Source: Actinomadura sp. NBRC 104425 (GTDB lineage Bacteria > Actinomycetota > Actinomycetes > Streptosporangiales > Streptosporangiaceae). Taken from it: a stretch of 64,000 bases of DNA. Shown piece after piece: positions 26,448-34,018 of the stretch. Made by a program: the position numbers and the translations under genes. The notes under the pieces are model-generated. The model was not told the DNA's origin. It worked only from the letters and a program-made list of their open reading frames with translations, and ran no database searches. Each line of letters starts with the position of its first letter. The first letter of the stretch is position 1. The stretch spans positions 203,204-267,203 of the forward strand of contig NZ_BSTN01000001.1 of NCBI RefSeq assembly GCF_030269545.1, given 5' to 3'.

Positions 26448-27455
26448 TTGCCCCCCGGTCACCGTCCACGGCGCGTCGCCGTGTCCACCCTCGCAGCGGC
26501 CGCCGCGGCCTCCGTCGCCCTCGGCTGGACCGTCGCCCCCGCCGCCGCGACCGCCCCGGCCGCCGCGCCGCGCCTCGCCGACCCCGGCCGCCCCAGCGAA
26601 AGTGAACTGCGCAAGCAGTTGGACGAGCTGAACACCGAGGCCGAGCGACTCACCGAGCAGTACAACAAGACGCGCGTCGAGCTGGACAAGGCCCGGCGCG
26701 CCGAACGCGCCGCAGCCCGGACCGCCGCCGCGCTGGAGCAGCAGGCCGCCCCCGCCCGCGCGCAGCTCGGCAAGCTCGCCGCCGCCAACTACATGAGCGG
26801 CGGCCCCGACACGCTGTTGCTCTCCTCCGGCGACGCCAGGGCCCTGTCGGCGTCGGCGTACCTGGTGCAGAGCCAGACCGCCGCGCTGGGAAGCCTCCAG
26901 GCGCAGATCGACCGGGCCGACCGGGCGCAGCGCGAGGCCGCCGCCAAGACGGCGCAGGTGCAGCGCGCCGCCGCCCAGGCGCAGACCGCCCGCAACGCCG
27001 CCAAGGCCAAGGTCGAGGAGGTCGAAAAGCAGCTCGACAAGCTCACCACGACCAAGGCCAAGGACCCCAGGACCGGCCTGACGGCCACCATCAAGGGCTC
27101 CGGGCTGCCCGCGAAGATGGCGCGCAAGGCCTACTCCAAGCTCGGCAGCCCGTACGTGTGGGCCGCGGCCGGACCGAACAGCTTCGACTGCTCGGGCCTG
27201 GTGGTGTGGGCGTACGCGCAGGTCGGCAAGAAGGGCCTGCCGCACTACACCGGCGCCCTCTACGAGCTGGGCCACAAGGTCGACCGCAGCGAACTGCGCT
27301 CGGGCGACCTGGTCTACTTCGGCAGCGACCTGCACCACATGGGGATCTATCTGAGCGACGGCAAGTACCTGCACGCCCCGCAGACCGGCGACGTCGTCAA
27401 GATCTCCAAGCTGTCGGACCGCTCCGACTACGCGGGCGCCAACCGCATCTCCTGA
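26448..27455 (+). CDS. Secreted NlpC/P60 peptidoglycan endopeptidase (RipA-like)
   Basis: A 335-residue protein from a TTG start at 26448, chosen because GGAGAGGAG lies 9 bases upstream and the reading opens into a signal peptide (RRVAVSTLAAAAAASVALGW and an AxA site). A long coiled coil (about 50-200) precedes an NlpC/P60 domain (about 225-335): catalytic Cys in NSFDCSGLVVWAY, His in LHHMGIYL and the third residue His in YLHAPQTG. It cleaves D-Glu/mDAP stems in the wall. Expression is probably governed by the c-di-AMP riboswitch just upstream. Confidence 0.9.
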   Translation: MPPGHRPRRVAVSTLAAAAAASVALGWTVAPAAATAPAAAPRLADPGRPSESELRKQLDELNTEAERLTEQYNKTRVELDKARRAERAAARTAAALEQQAAPARAQLGKLAAANYMSGGPDTLLLSSGDARALSASAYLVQSQTAALGSLQAQIDRADRAQREAAAKTAQVQRAAAQAQTARNAAKAKVEEVEKQLDKLTTTKAKDPRTGLTATIKGSGLPAKMARKAYSKLGSPYVWAAAGPNSFDCSGLVVWAYAQVGKKGLPHYTGALYELGHKVDRSELRSGDLVYFGSDLHHMGIYLSDGKYLHAPQTGDVVKISKLSDRSDYAGANRIS

Positions 27456-27482
27456 CCCGGCGCGGGCCGGAGAGCCGACGGC

Positions 27483-28031
27483 CTACGGCGCGCCGCGCAG
27501 GTAATGGCGGTAGCGCTCGGCCAATTCGGCGGTGGGCAGGTCCGGCCAGCGGGTGAGCGCCCCGGTGGCCCGGTCGACGACCAGCAGGCCGTTGCCGCCG
27601 GGGACGGGCCGGGCGACGAATCCCTCGGCGAACTCCTCGATCACCAGCGGCACCCCGCGCGCTCCCAGGTACGCGTCCGCCCGCCGCCACGCCTCCGCGC
27701 GGTCCACGGCCGCCGGACGGACCGCATAGGCCGCGAAGACGTCCGCAATGGCCTTGAGCGTCGAACAGGCGGACGTGCCGCAGGCCCGGCAGACCTCGTG
27801 CCCGTAGGGGTCCGTGCCCGGCCGGTGCCTGTCCAGCACGGCGCTCAGCCCAGCCGCGCAGCCGAGCGTCAGCCGCCGCGCCTCGCGCACGAAGGTGCGG
27901 GTCTGCCAGTCCGCCCGGCCGTCGCCCGCGACCGTGTGGATCGCGCGGACGTCGGCCCGCATCGCGATCAGCATCACCGAGTCGACCCGGTCCTGAAGCC
28001 TGCCGTGCTGAGCCGCCAGTCCGCCGGTCAT
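27483..28031 (-). CDS. Hypothetical protein coupled to an RsbW-like ATPase
   Basis: A 182-residue protein from ATG 28031, overlapping the ATPase gene by ATGA. It has no signal peptide. Features: a CRACGTSACS motif with three Cys near residue 90 and a C-terminal globular part (LVIEEFAEGFVARPVPGGNG). The pattern is that of uncharacterised actinobacterial proteins encoded next to anti-sigma-like ATPases and XRE regulators. Three clustered Cys might bind a metal. No function can be given. Confidence 0.7.
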   Translation of the reverse strand: MTGGLAAQHGRLQDRVDSVMLIAMRADVRAIHTVAGDGRADWQTRTFVREARRLTLGCAAGLSAVLDRHRPGTDPYGHEVCRACGTSACSTLKAIADVFAAYAVRPAAVDRAEAWRRADAYLGARGVPLVIEEFAEGFVARPVPGGNGLLVVDRATGALTRWPDLPTAELAERYRHYLRGAP

Positions 28032-28453
28032 GCGGCCTTCTCCTCGGTGAAGACGGCGGTCACGGTGCGGCCTTCGGCGTTGCCGTGCCACCCCCAGCTG
28101 TCGGCCAGCAGGGCGAGGGTCCGCAAGCCGCGCCCGGTCTCGTCCCACTCGGACGCGTCCGCCGGGACGGGCACCCCCGGGCCGCCCTGGTCGGCGACCG
28201 AAACCGCGACCCGGCCGTCGCTCCGCAGCACTTCGACGACGAACGAGCCGCCGTCCTGGCCGGACCTGGTGTGGCGGAGCGCGTTGGCCACCAGCTCGTC
28301 CGCGGCGAGCAGAACGTCGTCCAGATATGGGCAGCCGTCGAGCAGGCAGGCGACGAACCTGCGTGCGCGGGCGACCTGTTCGAGACCGCCGGGGAAGACA
28401 CGGCGCCAGTGCATCGGCGCGGCGCCGGTCGCGGGGATCGCCATCAGGGGCAT
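28028..28453 (-). CDS. RsbW-like ATP-binding protein (HATPase_c)
   Basis: A 141-residue protein from ATG 28453. It has the N-box of the Bergerat fold (LLAADELVANALRHT), the G1-type box VADQGGPGVP and a G2-like ETGRGLRTLALLAD. Stand-alone proteins like this in actinobacteria act as anti-sigma or regulatory kinases, as in RsbW or the abaA-type clusters. It is the first gene of a two-gene operon with the Cys-rich hypothetical protein, transcribed away from the XRE regulator. Confidence 0.85.
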   Translation of the reverse strand: MPLMAIPATGAAPMHWRRVFPGGLEQVARARRFVACLLDGCPYLDDVLLAADELVANALRHTRSGQDGGSFVVEVLRSDGRVAVSVADQGGPGVPVPADASEWDETGRGLRTLALLADSWGWHGNAEGRTVTAVFTEEKAA

Positions 28454-28805
28454 GGGACACCTCGGATGCTGAAGGAGCCTGACGGAGCGTCGGGGATTCA
28501 CCCTCCGCCTCTTGCACATCGTCACAACGCGTGGCCATCCGAGCACGAACAATCGGCGACTGTGAGCGGCTGGCGCCTCAATTGGCACGATCCCGCGCCG
28601 TTGATTCCGCCTTGCGCCCGTGCCGTGCTCGCACCGCACGCACGCGCACGTGCAGCCCGCGCACGTGCGAATTCCGGCCCGTGATGCGAAAAGAGTTGCG
28701 GAACCGGGGCGCACGACCGCAACCGGCCATTACATTGCGTGATGCGGATCGGTCGCAGAAAGTTAGCGATCCGCACGCTGTGTCATCACACGGAGGGAGA
28801 CGGCC
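28454..28805. other. Divergent intergenic region with a doubled CACGTG element
   Basis: Shared upstream region of the ATPase operon (minus) and the XRE regulator (plus), 352 bases, no coding signal. It holds two identical GCGCACGTGC palindromes at 28644-28653 and 28659-28668, 15 bases apart, which could be operators. Confidence 0.6.
28644..28668. promoter_or_regulatory. Two GCGCACGTGC palindromes, possible operator
   Basis: Identical self-complementary decamers separated by five bases. Placed between divergent regulatory genes, they are plausible binding sites for the XRE protein at 28806; untested. Confidence 0.45.
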
Positions 28806-29687
28806 ATGCCGAGCCCCTATGTCCGTCGCCGCCGACTCGCGGCCGAACTGCGCAAGCTCCGCGAGGAGCGCGGCATGACCGCTGAGGAACTCGGCCAGGT
28901 CCTGTTCCACTCCCGCACCAAGATCACCCGGCTGGAGAACGCCCAGGTCCGCCCGAACGTCGCCGAGATCATGGACCTCCTCGAACGGCTCGACGTCACC
29001 GGCAACCGATACGACAAGATGCTGCGCCTGGCCCGCGACGCCGCTGCCAAGGGCTGGTGGGACCGCTTTGGGGACTCCATGGGTCCCCGCCAGCGCCTCG
29101 CCGCCGACCTGGAGTCCGGCGCGGACACCATCCGCATCTACGACCAGACCAGCATCCCCGGAGTCCTGCAGACTCCCGAGTTCATCTGCTCTCTGGTCGA
29201 ACTGGACCAGCTCCAGGGAACGCTCGAATACCGTCCGGAGCGCATGGCCGATGCTCGCCTACGGCGTCAGCAGGAGCTCCTGCGCGAGGATGGCCCCAGC
29301 TACGAGGCCGTACTGGACGAGTGCGTCCTTCACCGTCTGGCCATCCCACCCCAGGTGATGGCTGCCCAACTCAAGCACATGATCCAGGTGGTGTCCGAGC
29401 ACGAACGGCTCACCCTTCGTGTGCTGCCGTACGACGCTCGCATCCCTGGCGGCCTGCTCCCCAAGTCATCGTTCTTCCTGTACACCTTCCCCGACCCCGG
29501 CGACACACCGCTGGCAGTGGTCGACACCGTCACCTCCGACCTCCTGGTCACCAAACGACGCGAGATCGTGCGGTATACCGGGATGTACAACCGTCTTCGG
29601 GAGGCTGCCCTGTCCCCCGAGGCCAGCCTCACATATCTCAGTCAGGCAGCCGACCGACTGACCGACGCGGCAGGATCGGGAGTATGA
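28806..29687 (+). CDS. XRE-family regulator with DUF5753 domain
   Basis: A 293-residue protein. An N-terminal helix-turn-helix (about 8-65: LRKLREERGMTAEELGQVLF, then KITRLENAQVRPNVAE) binds DNA. DUF5753 (about 105-280) contains the usual IRIYDQTSIPGVLQTPEF and the sequence FFLYTFPDPGDTPLAVVDT. Such proteins pair with small DUF397 proteins as in the Streptomyces whiJ/abaA clusters that control development. The ATG is preceded by GGAGGGAGA. The stop overlaps the first DUF397 gene by four bases (ATGA). Confidence 0.9.
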   Translation: MPSPYVRRRRLAAELRKLREERGMTAEELGQVLFHSRTKITRLENAQVRPNVAEIMDLLERLDVTGNRYDKMLRLARDAAAKGWWDRFGDSMGPRQRLAADLESGADTIRIYDQTSIPGVLQTPEFICSLVELDQLQGTLEYRPERMADARLRRQQELLREDGPSYEAVLDECVLHRLAIPPQVMAAQLKHMIQVVSEHERLTLRVLPYDARIPGGLLPKSSFFLYTFPDPGDTPLAVVDTVTSDLLVTKRREIVRYTGMYNRLREAALSPEASLTYLSQAADRLTDAAGSGV

Positions 29688-29869
29688 CCAGGCACTACAG
29701 CAACTGGCGCAAATCAAGCCACAGCGACCCGAACGGCCACTGCGTCGAAGTGGCTCGGGCCTCGGACGGCACCATCGGCGTCCAAGACTCCAAGAATCCA
29801 GGCCCCCACCTGGAGCTGACCCCCAACGAATGGCGCGCCCTCCTCAACAGGCTTCGCGCACACCACTGA
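29684..29869 (+). CDS. DUF397 protein, copy 1
   Basis: A 61-residue protein: MTRHYSNWRKSSHSDPNGHC, then VEVARASDGTIGVQDSKNPG, the DUF397 signature. It is translationally coupled to the XRE gene and is its cognate partner by analogy with whiJ/abaA loci. DUF397 proteins are small regulatory partners whose exact action is not known. It is the first of three copies in tandem. Confidence 0.9.
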   Translation: MTRHYSNWRKSSHSDPNGHCVEVARASDGTIGVQDSKNPGPHLELTPNEWRALLNRLRAHH

Positions 29870-29882
29870 CACCACCACCCCG

Positions 29883-29922
29883 AACCGGCCTTGAGGTCAA
29901 CACGCTGGTCTCAAGGCCGGTT
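29883..29922 (+). terminator. Hairpin terminator after DUF397 copy 1
   Basis: Arms AACCGGCCTTGAG and CTCAAGGCCGGTT, 13 bp, 14-base loop. It is copied with the unit (see 30192). Confidence 0.85.
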
Positions 29923-29995
29923 CACGTTTACACACAAGCCAGCCCACCCTTCCTCAGCCAGCCGACTGACACACCAACCCGCCATAATCAGGATC

Positions 29996-30181
29996 ATGGC
30001 CAAGAACTACACCGGTTGGCGTAAATCAAGCCACAGCGAACCAAACGGCCACTGTATCGAAGTCGCCCGAGCCACCGACGGCACCATCGGCATCCAAGAC
30101 TCCAAAGCCCCAAGCAACATTCTAGAGCTGATCCCCAACGAATGGCGAACCCTCCTCAACACACTCCGCACACACCACTGA
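29996..30181 (+). CDS. DUF397 protein, copy 2
   Basis: A 61-residue protein, MAKNYTGWRKSSHSEPNGHC then IEVARATDGTIGIQDSKAPS. Closely related to copy 1 and separated from it by a terminator, so it has its own promoter or depends on read-through. Its codon use is less GC-rich than usual here. A start at ATG 29996 follows AGGATC. The upstream open frame is spacer. Confidence 0.9.
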   Translation: MAKNYTGWRKSSHSEPNGHCIEVARATDGTIGIQDSKAPSNILELIPNEWRTLLNTLRTHH

Positions 30182-30191
30182 CACCACCCCC

Positions 30192-30229
30192 ACCGGCCTT
30201 GAGATCAAGACACTGACCTCAAGGCCGGT
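30192..30229 (+). terminator. Hairpin terminator after DUF397 copy 2
   Basis: Arms ACCGGCCTTGAG and CTCAAGGCCGGT, 12 bp, duplicate of the hairpin at 29883. Confidence 0.85.
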
Positions 30230-30303
30230 TCACATTTACACACAAGCCAGCTCCCCCTTCCTCAGTCAGCCAACTGACACACCGACCCGCCAGAATGAAG
30301 AAT

Positions 30304-30492
30304 ATGGCGAAGCACTACAACGGCTGGCGTAAATCGAGCCACAGCAATCCGAACGGCGAGTGCGTCGAAGTCGCCCGAGCCACCGACGGCACCATCGGAA
30401 TCCAAGACTCGAAGGCCCCGGGTTTCCCCCTAGAACTCACTCAGGAGGAATGGCGTGCCTTCCTGAGAGCGGTCCGCTCGCTCCCCCGTTGA
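30304..30492 (+). CDS. DUF397 protein, copy 3
   Basis: A 62-residue protein: MAKHYNGWRKSSHSNPNGEC then VEVARATDGTIGIQDSKAPG. The body matches copies 1 and 2 but the last 15 residues differ (EEWRAFLRAVRSLPR), so it has begun to diverge. The ATG at 30304 follows AGAATGAAGA; a further ATG three codons upstream is the alternative start. Confidence 0.88.
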   Translation: MAKHYNGWRKSSHSNPNGECVEVARATDGTIGIQDSKAPGFPLELTQEEWRAFLRAVRSLPR

Positions 30493-30602
30493 CACAGCAC
30501 CAAAACTGACCGACCTTGAAGTGATAACGACTACCCCAGGGCCGGTGCTTTTCATCGAAAACTCCTAAGTGTGGAGACCCCGGGCTTCAACCCTCGAAAA
30601 CC

Positions 30603-30950
30603 GGTCAGGTAGGGGCCCGGTGCGTCCTCGGCGTTCAGCCGGTCTCCCACTCGCCGACCGCCGATATCCTGTGCGAGGGACCTGCGGGAAAGGTTTTCTA
30701 CGAGGTCCTCGGCGAGGGCGAGACCAGCTATGCGCGCCTGCGGGAAGCGGTGCTGAGGATCATGGAAGTCCAGTACGCCGAGGGGCAGCCCGCCGACCAG
30801 CGGTTCCTCGTCCTGCCCGACGCGCCCGCCGACCCCTGGGTCGTGGACGTGCTGTCGGAGGCCTTCGACGTCTCCGTGATCTGGCGGACGGCCGACGGAT
30901 GGGACGGGCAGCGGGTGGACGTGGCGCTCGGCGGCCCCGGCAAAGACTGA
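30603..30950 (+). pseudogene. Truncated hypothetical gene (or short CDS from GTG 30750)
   Basis: The frame from about 30603 to 30950 is protein-like (DILCEGPAGKVFYEVLGEGE; WVVDVLSEAFDVSVIWRTAD) but has no good start before the GTG at 30750, which would give 66 residues and cut the domain. It is therefore likely a 5'-truncated gene left beside the DUF397 array, though an internal start cannot be ruled out. The family is unrecognised. Confidence 0.5.
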
Positions 30951-30971
30951 TCCACGCCGCCGCCGGCCTCG

Positions 30972-31011
30972 GCCTACGACCCGCTGACCCGCTGCACCGG
31001 GTCGTAGGCCC
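30972..31011. terminator. Bidirectional hairpin terminator
   Basis: Arms GGCCTACGACCCG and CGGGTCGTAGGCC, 13 bp with a 14-base loop, between the convergent 30950 frame and the NUDIX gene. Confidence 0.85.
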
Positions 31012-31035
31012 CGCCCGTCTCCAGGAACGCTTTCG

Positions 31036-31416
31036 TCAGCGCAGGTGAGGGCGGATCGCCGCGACGACCGGCAGGTCGCCGGGCAGCCACGCCACGTCGT
31101 ACAGCTCGTCGGGGCTCAGCCAGCGCAGCGCCAGATGCTCCAGCGGCTCCGGCCGGCCCTCGACCAGCTCCGCCGTCCACACCCGCAGCACGCTTCCCGC
31201 GCCGAGCGCGAGCGGCCAGTCGCCGCCGATCCGGTCGATAAGCGCGATCTTGACGCCCAGTTCCTCATGGCACTCGCGGACCAGGGCGTCCCGGTCCGAC
31301 TCGCCCGGATCGACCTTGCCGCCGGGGAACTCCCAGCCGCCGGCCAGCTCCGGAGGCTCGCCGCGCTGGGCGGCCAGCAGCCGTCCCCCGGCGATGATCG
31401 CCGCCCCCACCACCAC
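31036..31416 (-). CDS. NUDIX hydrolase, MutT-like
   Basis: About 127 residues with a complete Nudix box: GGKVDPGESDRDALVRECHEELGV fits GX5EX7REUXEEXGU. The layout (WEFPGGKVDPGE) is that of MutT/NudG enzymes cleaving oxidised or modified nucleotides such as 8-oxo-dGTP or CTP derivatives. The start is uncertain: GTG codons at 31416, 31413 and 31410 follow an AGAGAGGGG site at long spacing, and a CTG at 31431 would fit it better. Follows the Mut7-C gene with its stop 23 bases beyond. Confidence 0.85.
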   Translation of the reverse strand: MVVGAAIIAGGRLLAAQRGEPPELAGGWEFPGGKVDPGESDRDALVRECHEELGVKIALIDRIGGDWPLALGAGSVLRVWTAELVEGRPEPLEHLALRWLSPDELYDVAWLPGDLPVVAAIRPHLR

Positions 31417-31439
31417 GTTGATCGTGACCAGCCCCTCTC

Positions 31440-32255
31440 TCAGGACGCGGCGCTGTCCACGCCGCCCGCCCCCGGTCCCGGCGCGCCGGGCGAGGACGCC
31501 GGGCGGGCGGCACGGGCCGCCGCGACCGTGCGCGCGGCCTCCCGGACGATCTTCTCCAGGTGCCCGCCGTGCGCCCCGCGCCAGTAGACCTGGCCGCACT
31601 CGGTGCACCGACCGTACACGTCGTAGCTGCGCCGCGTCCCGTCCGCCAGCTCGGGCGCGACCTCTTCTTTGCCAACGGGGACCAGCCGCCCGTTGCAGGC
31701 GGTGCAGCGCGTCCACGGCGACAGCGCCGGCGCAAACCGGTCGAGCAGGTCGCGCAGCTGGTCGTCGGGGCGGGCGCCGCGCACGTACGCGCCGAACCAC
31801 AGGGCCCGGCGGCGCAGCAGGCCGCGGTCCTGGGTCAGCAGCACCCGCCGCTCCTCGTTGGCCTGCACGACCAGGGCCGGGTCGTCCATGTCGTTGTGGT
31901 AGGCGGTGTCCAAGCCGAGCAGCCGCATCCGCCGCGCCAGCGTGCCCAGATGCACGTCCAGCAGGAACCGCGGCGCGTCCTGGCCGGGCTCCAGCGGCAC
32001 CGGCTGGGGGCGCGGCACCGACGCGACCTCGACCCGCTCGCCCGGCGACGGCTGGTGCGACGGTCCGCCCCGGACGCCGTCGGCCGTCAGCGCACCGACC
32101 TCGGGCAGCGGAACGCCGAGGGCCTCCACGAGGTGCCCCAGCGTCGAGGTTCCGTCGCAGGCCACCGTCTGCTCCTCCCGCCTGCGCGCGGCGGGCAGGA
32201 ACAGCAGCAGCTCGGGGGCGACGCGCATCCGGATCTCGGGTGTCTTGGGCTCCAC
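31440..32255 (-). CDS. Mut7-C RNase domain protein with N-terminal ubiquitin-like domain
   Basis: About 271 residues from GTG 32255 (the ATG at 32228 is also possible). The N-terminal 80 residues have the Mut7-C ubiquitin-fold pattern (MRVAPELLLFLP; STLGHLVEALGVPLPEVG). The C-terminal part is a PIN-like Mut7-C domain: FLLDVHLGTLARRMRLLGLD with the first Asp, and VLLTQDRGLLRR, followed by a zinc ribbon (RCTACNGRLV; GRCTECGQVYWRG). Members are predicted RNases of unproven substrate. The end (residues 240-271) is Ala/Pro-rich. Confidence 0.88.
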   Translation of the reverse strand: MEPKTPEIRMRVAPELLLFLPAARRREEQTVACDGTSTLGHLVEALGVPLPEVGALTADGVRGGPSHQPSPGERVEVASVPRPQPVPLEPGQDAPRFLLDVHLGTLARRMRLLGLDTAYHNDMDDPALVVQANEERRVLLTQDRGLLRRRALWFGAYVRGARPDDQLRDLLDRFAPALSPWTRCTACNGRLVPVGKEEVAPELADGTRRSYDVYGRCTECGQVYWRGAHGGHLEKIVREAARTVAAARAARPASSPGAPGPGAGGVDSAAS

Positions 32256-32327
32256 GCGGCCAGCATGCCACGCCAAGGCCCCGGTCCCACCTGAATAATC
32301 GGCGGCGATCAGGTGCCGGGCCGTGGA

Positions 32328-33383
32328 TCAGCCGGAGGCGTCGGCGTCCAGCTGGGCGAGCTGCTTTTTGAGGTTGTCGGTGGCCAGGGGGCGGGTGGTG
32401 CCGACCCAGTCGCCGCGCTTGTACGACTTGACGCCGATGTTGGGCACGCAGGTCGAGCAGCTCGCCACGATCATCTTGCCGTTGCCGATGACCATGCCGA
32501 CGTGGCCGGGGTTGTTCGGGCTGGTGCCCGGGCCGGAGTTGAAGAACACCAGGTCGCCGGGCTGCTCCTTGCCCTTGGCAATCCGCACGCCGAACGGCCA
32601 CTGCTCGAAGGTGGTGCGCGGGATCCGCAGGCCCACCGAGCGGTAGGCGCCCTGCACCAGGCTGGAGCAGTCCCACGCGTCGGGGCCGTTTGCGCCGAAG
32701 ATGTACCGCTTGCCGCGCTGCGCCATGGCGAAGGCGATGATGCGCTGCACCAGGCCGTCGATGCCGGCCGGCAGCTCGTTGTCGTCGCACTCGACGCCGT
32801 TGGACTGCACGACCTCGAAGTCGCCGGCCGCGTACCGCTTGGCCCAGCTCAGCACGAGGTTCACGTAGTCCCACGAGTGGTTGTACATGAAGATGGCGGT
32901 GCGCATGCGCTGCGGGGCGCCGTTGTGCTTGAGGTAGCGGGCCGCGGACGGGATGGCGTCGGCGGGGTCGTAGCGGTCCTTCTTGTTGTCGCCGTTGCCG
33001 TCGACGCCGAACTCGCGGAACGTGGCGGCCAGGAACTGCATGGGGCCGCCCGCGCCCGCGTAGTTCTCGCCGCTGGACACGCCCGGCAGCCGGGAGGTGC
33101 CGTGGTTGGTCTCGACCTTGCCGATACCGGCCAGGACGTTCCACGGGATGCCGTAGTCCTTGCCCGCCTTCTTGTAGAGCGCGAGGTAGTCCGCGGGGAT
33201 GGAGCGGGCGTCGGACGCCTCGGCGGGCTGCGCGCCGGCCTTGGAGGTGTCGACGCAGCCCGCGGTGCCCCCGCCGAACAGGAACTGGGTCGACCCGAAC
33301 AGCACCGGGACGACCATCAACGTCGCGAAGAGCATGCCGACCGCGCCGAACGCCGTGGCCAGCAGGACGGTACGACGGTTCAT
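32328..33383 (-). CDS. Bifunctional lytic transglycosylase / NlpC-P60 hydrolase of the T4SS-like operon
   Basis: A 351-residue protein, N-terminal membrane anchor (about 5-40). A SLT domain follows (LAGIGKVETNHGTS with the catalytic Glu; GPMQFLAATFREFG) and an NlpC/P60 domain (NGPDAWDCSSLVQGAY with Cys; NNPGHVGMVI with His). This is the wall-opening enzyme of Tcp/VirB-type machines (VirB1/TcpG-like). The start overlaps the preceding gene by ATGA. It is the last gene of a seven-gene operon. Confidence 0.9.
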   Translation of the reverse strand: MNRRTVLLATAFGAVGMLFATLMVVPVLFGSTQFLFGGGTAGCVDTSKAGAQPAEASDARSIPADYLALYKKAGKDYGIPWNVLAGIGKVETNHGTSRLPGVSSGENYAGAGGPMQFLAATFREFGVDGNGDNKKDRYDPADAIPSAARYLKHNGAPQRMRTAIFMYNHSWDYVNLVLSWAKRYAAGDFEVVQSNGVECDDNELPAGIDGLVQRIIAFAMAQRGKRYIFGANGPDAWDCSSLVQGAYRSVGLRIPRTTFEQWPFGVRIAKGKEQPGDLVFFNSGPGTSPNNPGHVGMVIGNGKMIVASCSTCVPNIGVKSYKRGDWVGTTRPLATDNLKKQLAQLDADASG

Positions 33384-34018
33384 CCGGTGTCACCCGCCTG
33401 TCCCTCGTCGGCGGGCGCGACCGCGTAGACGCGCATCGCTCCCCCGTCGCGCGCCACGGTCACCGCCCACTGCCGGCTGTTCTCGCTCTTCTGCCCCCCG
33501 CGGGTGACCTGCTGTTTGCCGGTCACCAGAAAGATGATCGAGTTGTCTTCGATGTCGCGGACCCGGTCGAGCGTGGCGGTGCACTCGGCGACCTCCTGCC
33601 GGCGGCGCCGCTCCTCCAGCTGCCCGGGGGAGCTCTCGCCGCGTACCAGCTCGGTCAGCAGGTCGTCGGTGACCAGGCCGGACAGCCGCTGCGCGTACGT
33701 CTGCGGGCCCTCGTCGTACCGGTACGTGCCGTGCGCGGCGACGAACCGCTGCGCCACATCGGCGGCGGTGGCGAACTCGCGCTGGGAGAACGGCAGCAGC
33801 CGGTAGATGTCGAAGGAGTTCGGGTCCACCGCCGAGGAGATCCCGGGCGGCGGGGACGCGGGCCCCGTCGCGCTCGGCACGGCCGCCGCCGAGCGGCCGC
33901 CCGTCTCCTTCTCCCCGTCGCCGTCGGGCGCGGCCACCGTCAGGTACACCCCGATCGCGGCGAGGACCACCACCAGACCGGCGAACAGGAACCTGCGCTG
34001 ACGGTCGGACAGGTTCAT
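33380..34018 (-). CDS. Single-pass T4SS-like operon protein of unknown function
   Basis: A 212-residue protein with a short basic N-terminus, one membrane helix (11-30), a Ser/Pro-rich linker and an extracytoplasmic domain (about 68-200: DIYRLLPFSQREFATAADVA; SIIFLVTGKQQVTRGG). Topology is that of VirB8/TcpC-like assembly proteins, but I see no specific motif. Its ATG (34018) directly follows the TAG of the VirB6-like gene, and its own stop overlaps the hydrolase start, so it is in the operon. Confidence 0.75.
   Translation of the reverse strand: MNLSDRQRRFLFAGLVVVLAAIGVYLTVAAPDGDGEKETGGRSAAAVPSATGPASPPPGISSAVDPNSFDIYRLLPFSQREFATAADVAQRFVAAHGTYRYDEGPQTYAQRLSGLVTDDLLTELVRGESSPGQLEERRRRQEVAECTATLDRVRDIEDNSIIFLVTGKQQVTRGGQKSENSRQWAVTVARDGGAMRVYAVAPADEGQAGDTG

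Larger units (their letters stand above)
29684..30492. repeat. Triple tandem duplication of a DUF397 unit
   Basis: Three DUF397 genes at 29684, 29996 and 30304 (spacing 312 and 308 bases). The spacers between copies also match: a CCGGCCTTGAG hairpin, then TTTACACACAAGCCAG and CTGACACACC stretches. So gene plus spacer was duplicated as a unit. Identity falls in the third copy, which also has lost the hairpin after it. Confidence 0.9.
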
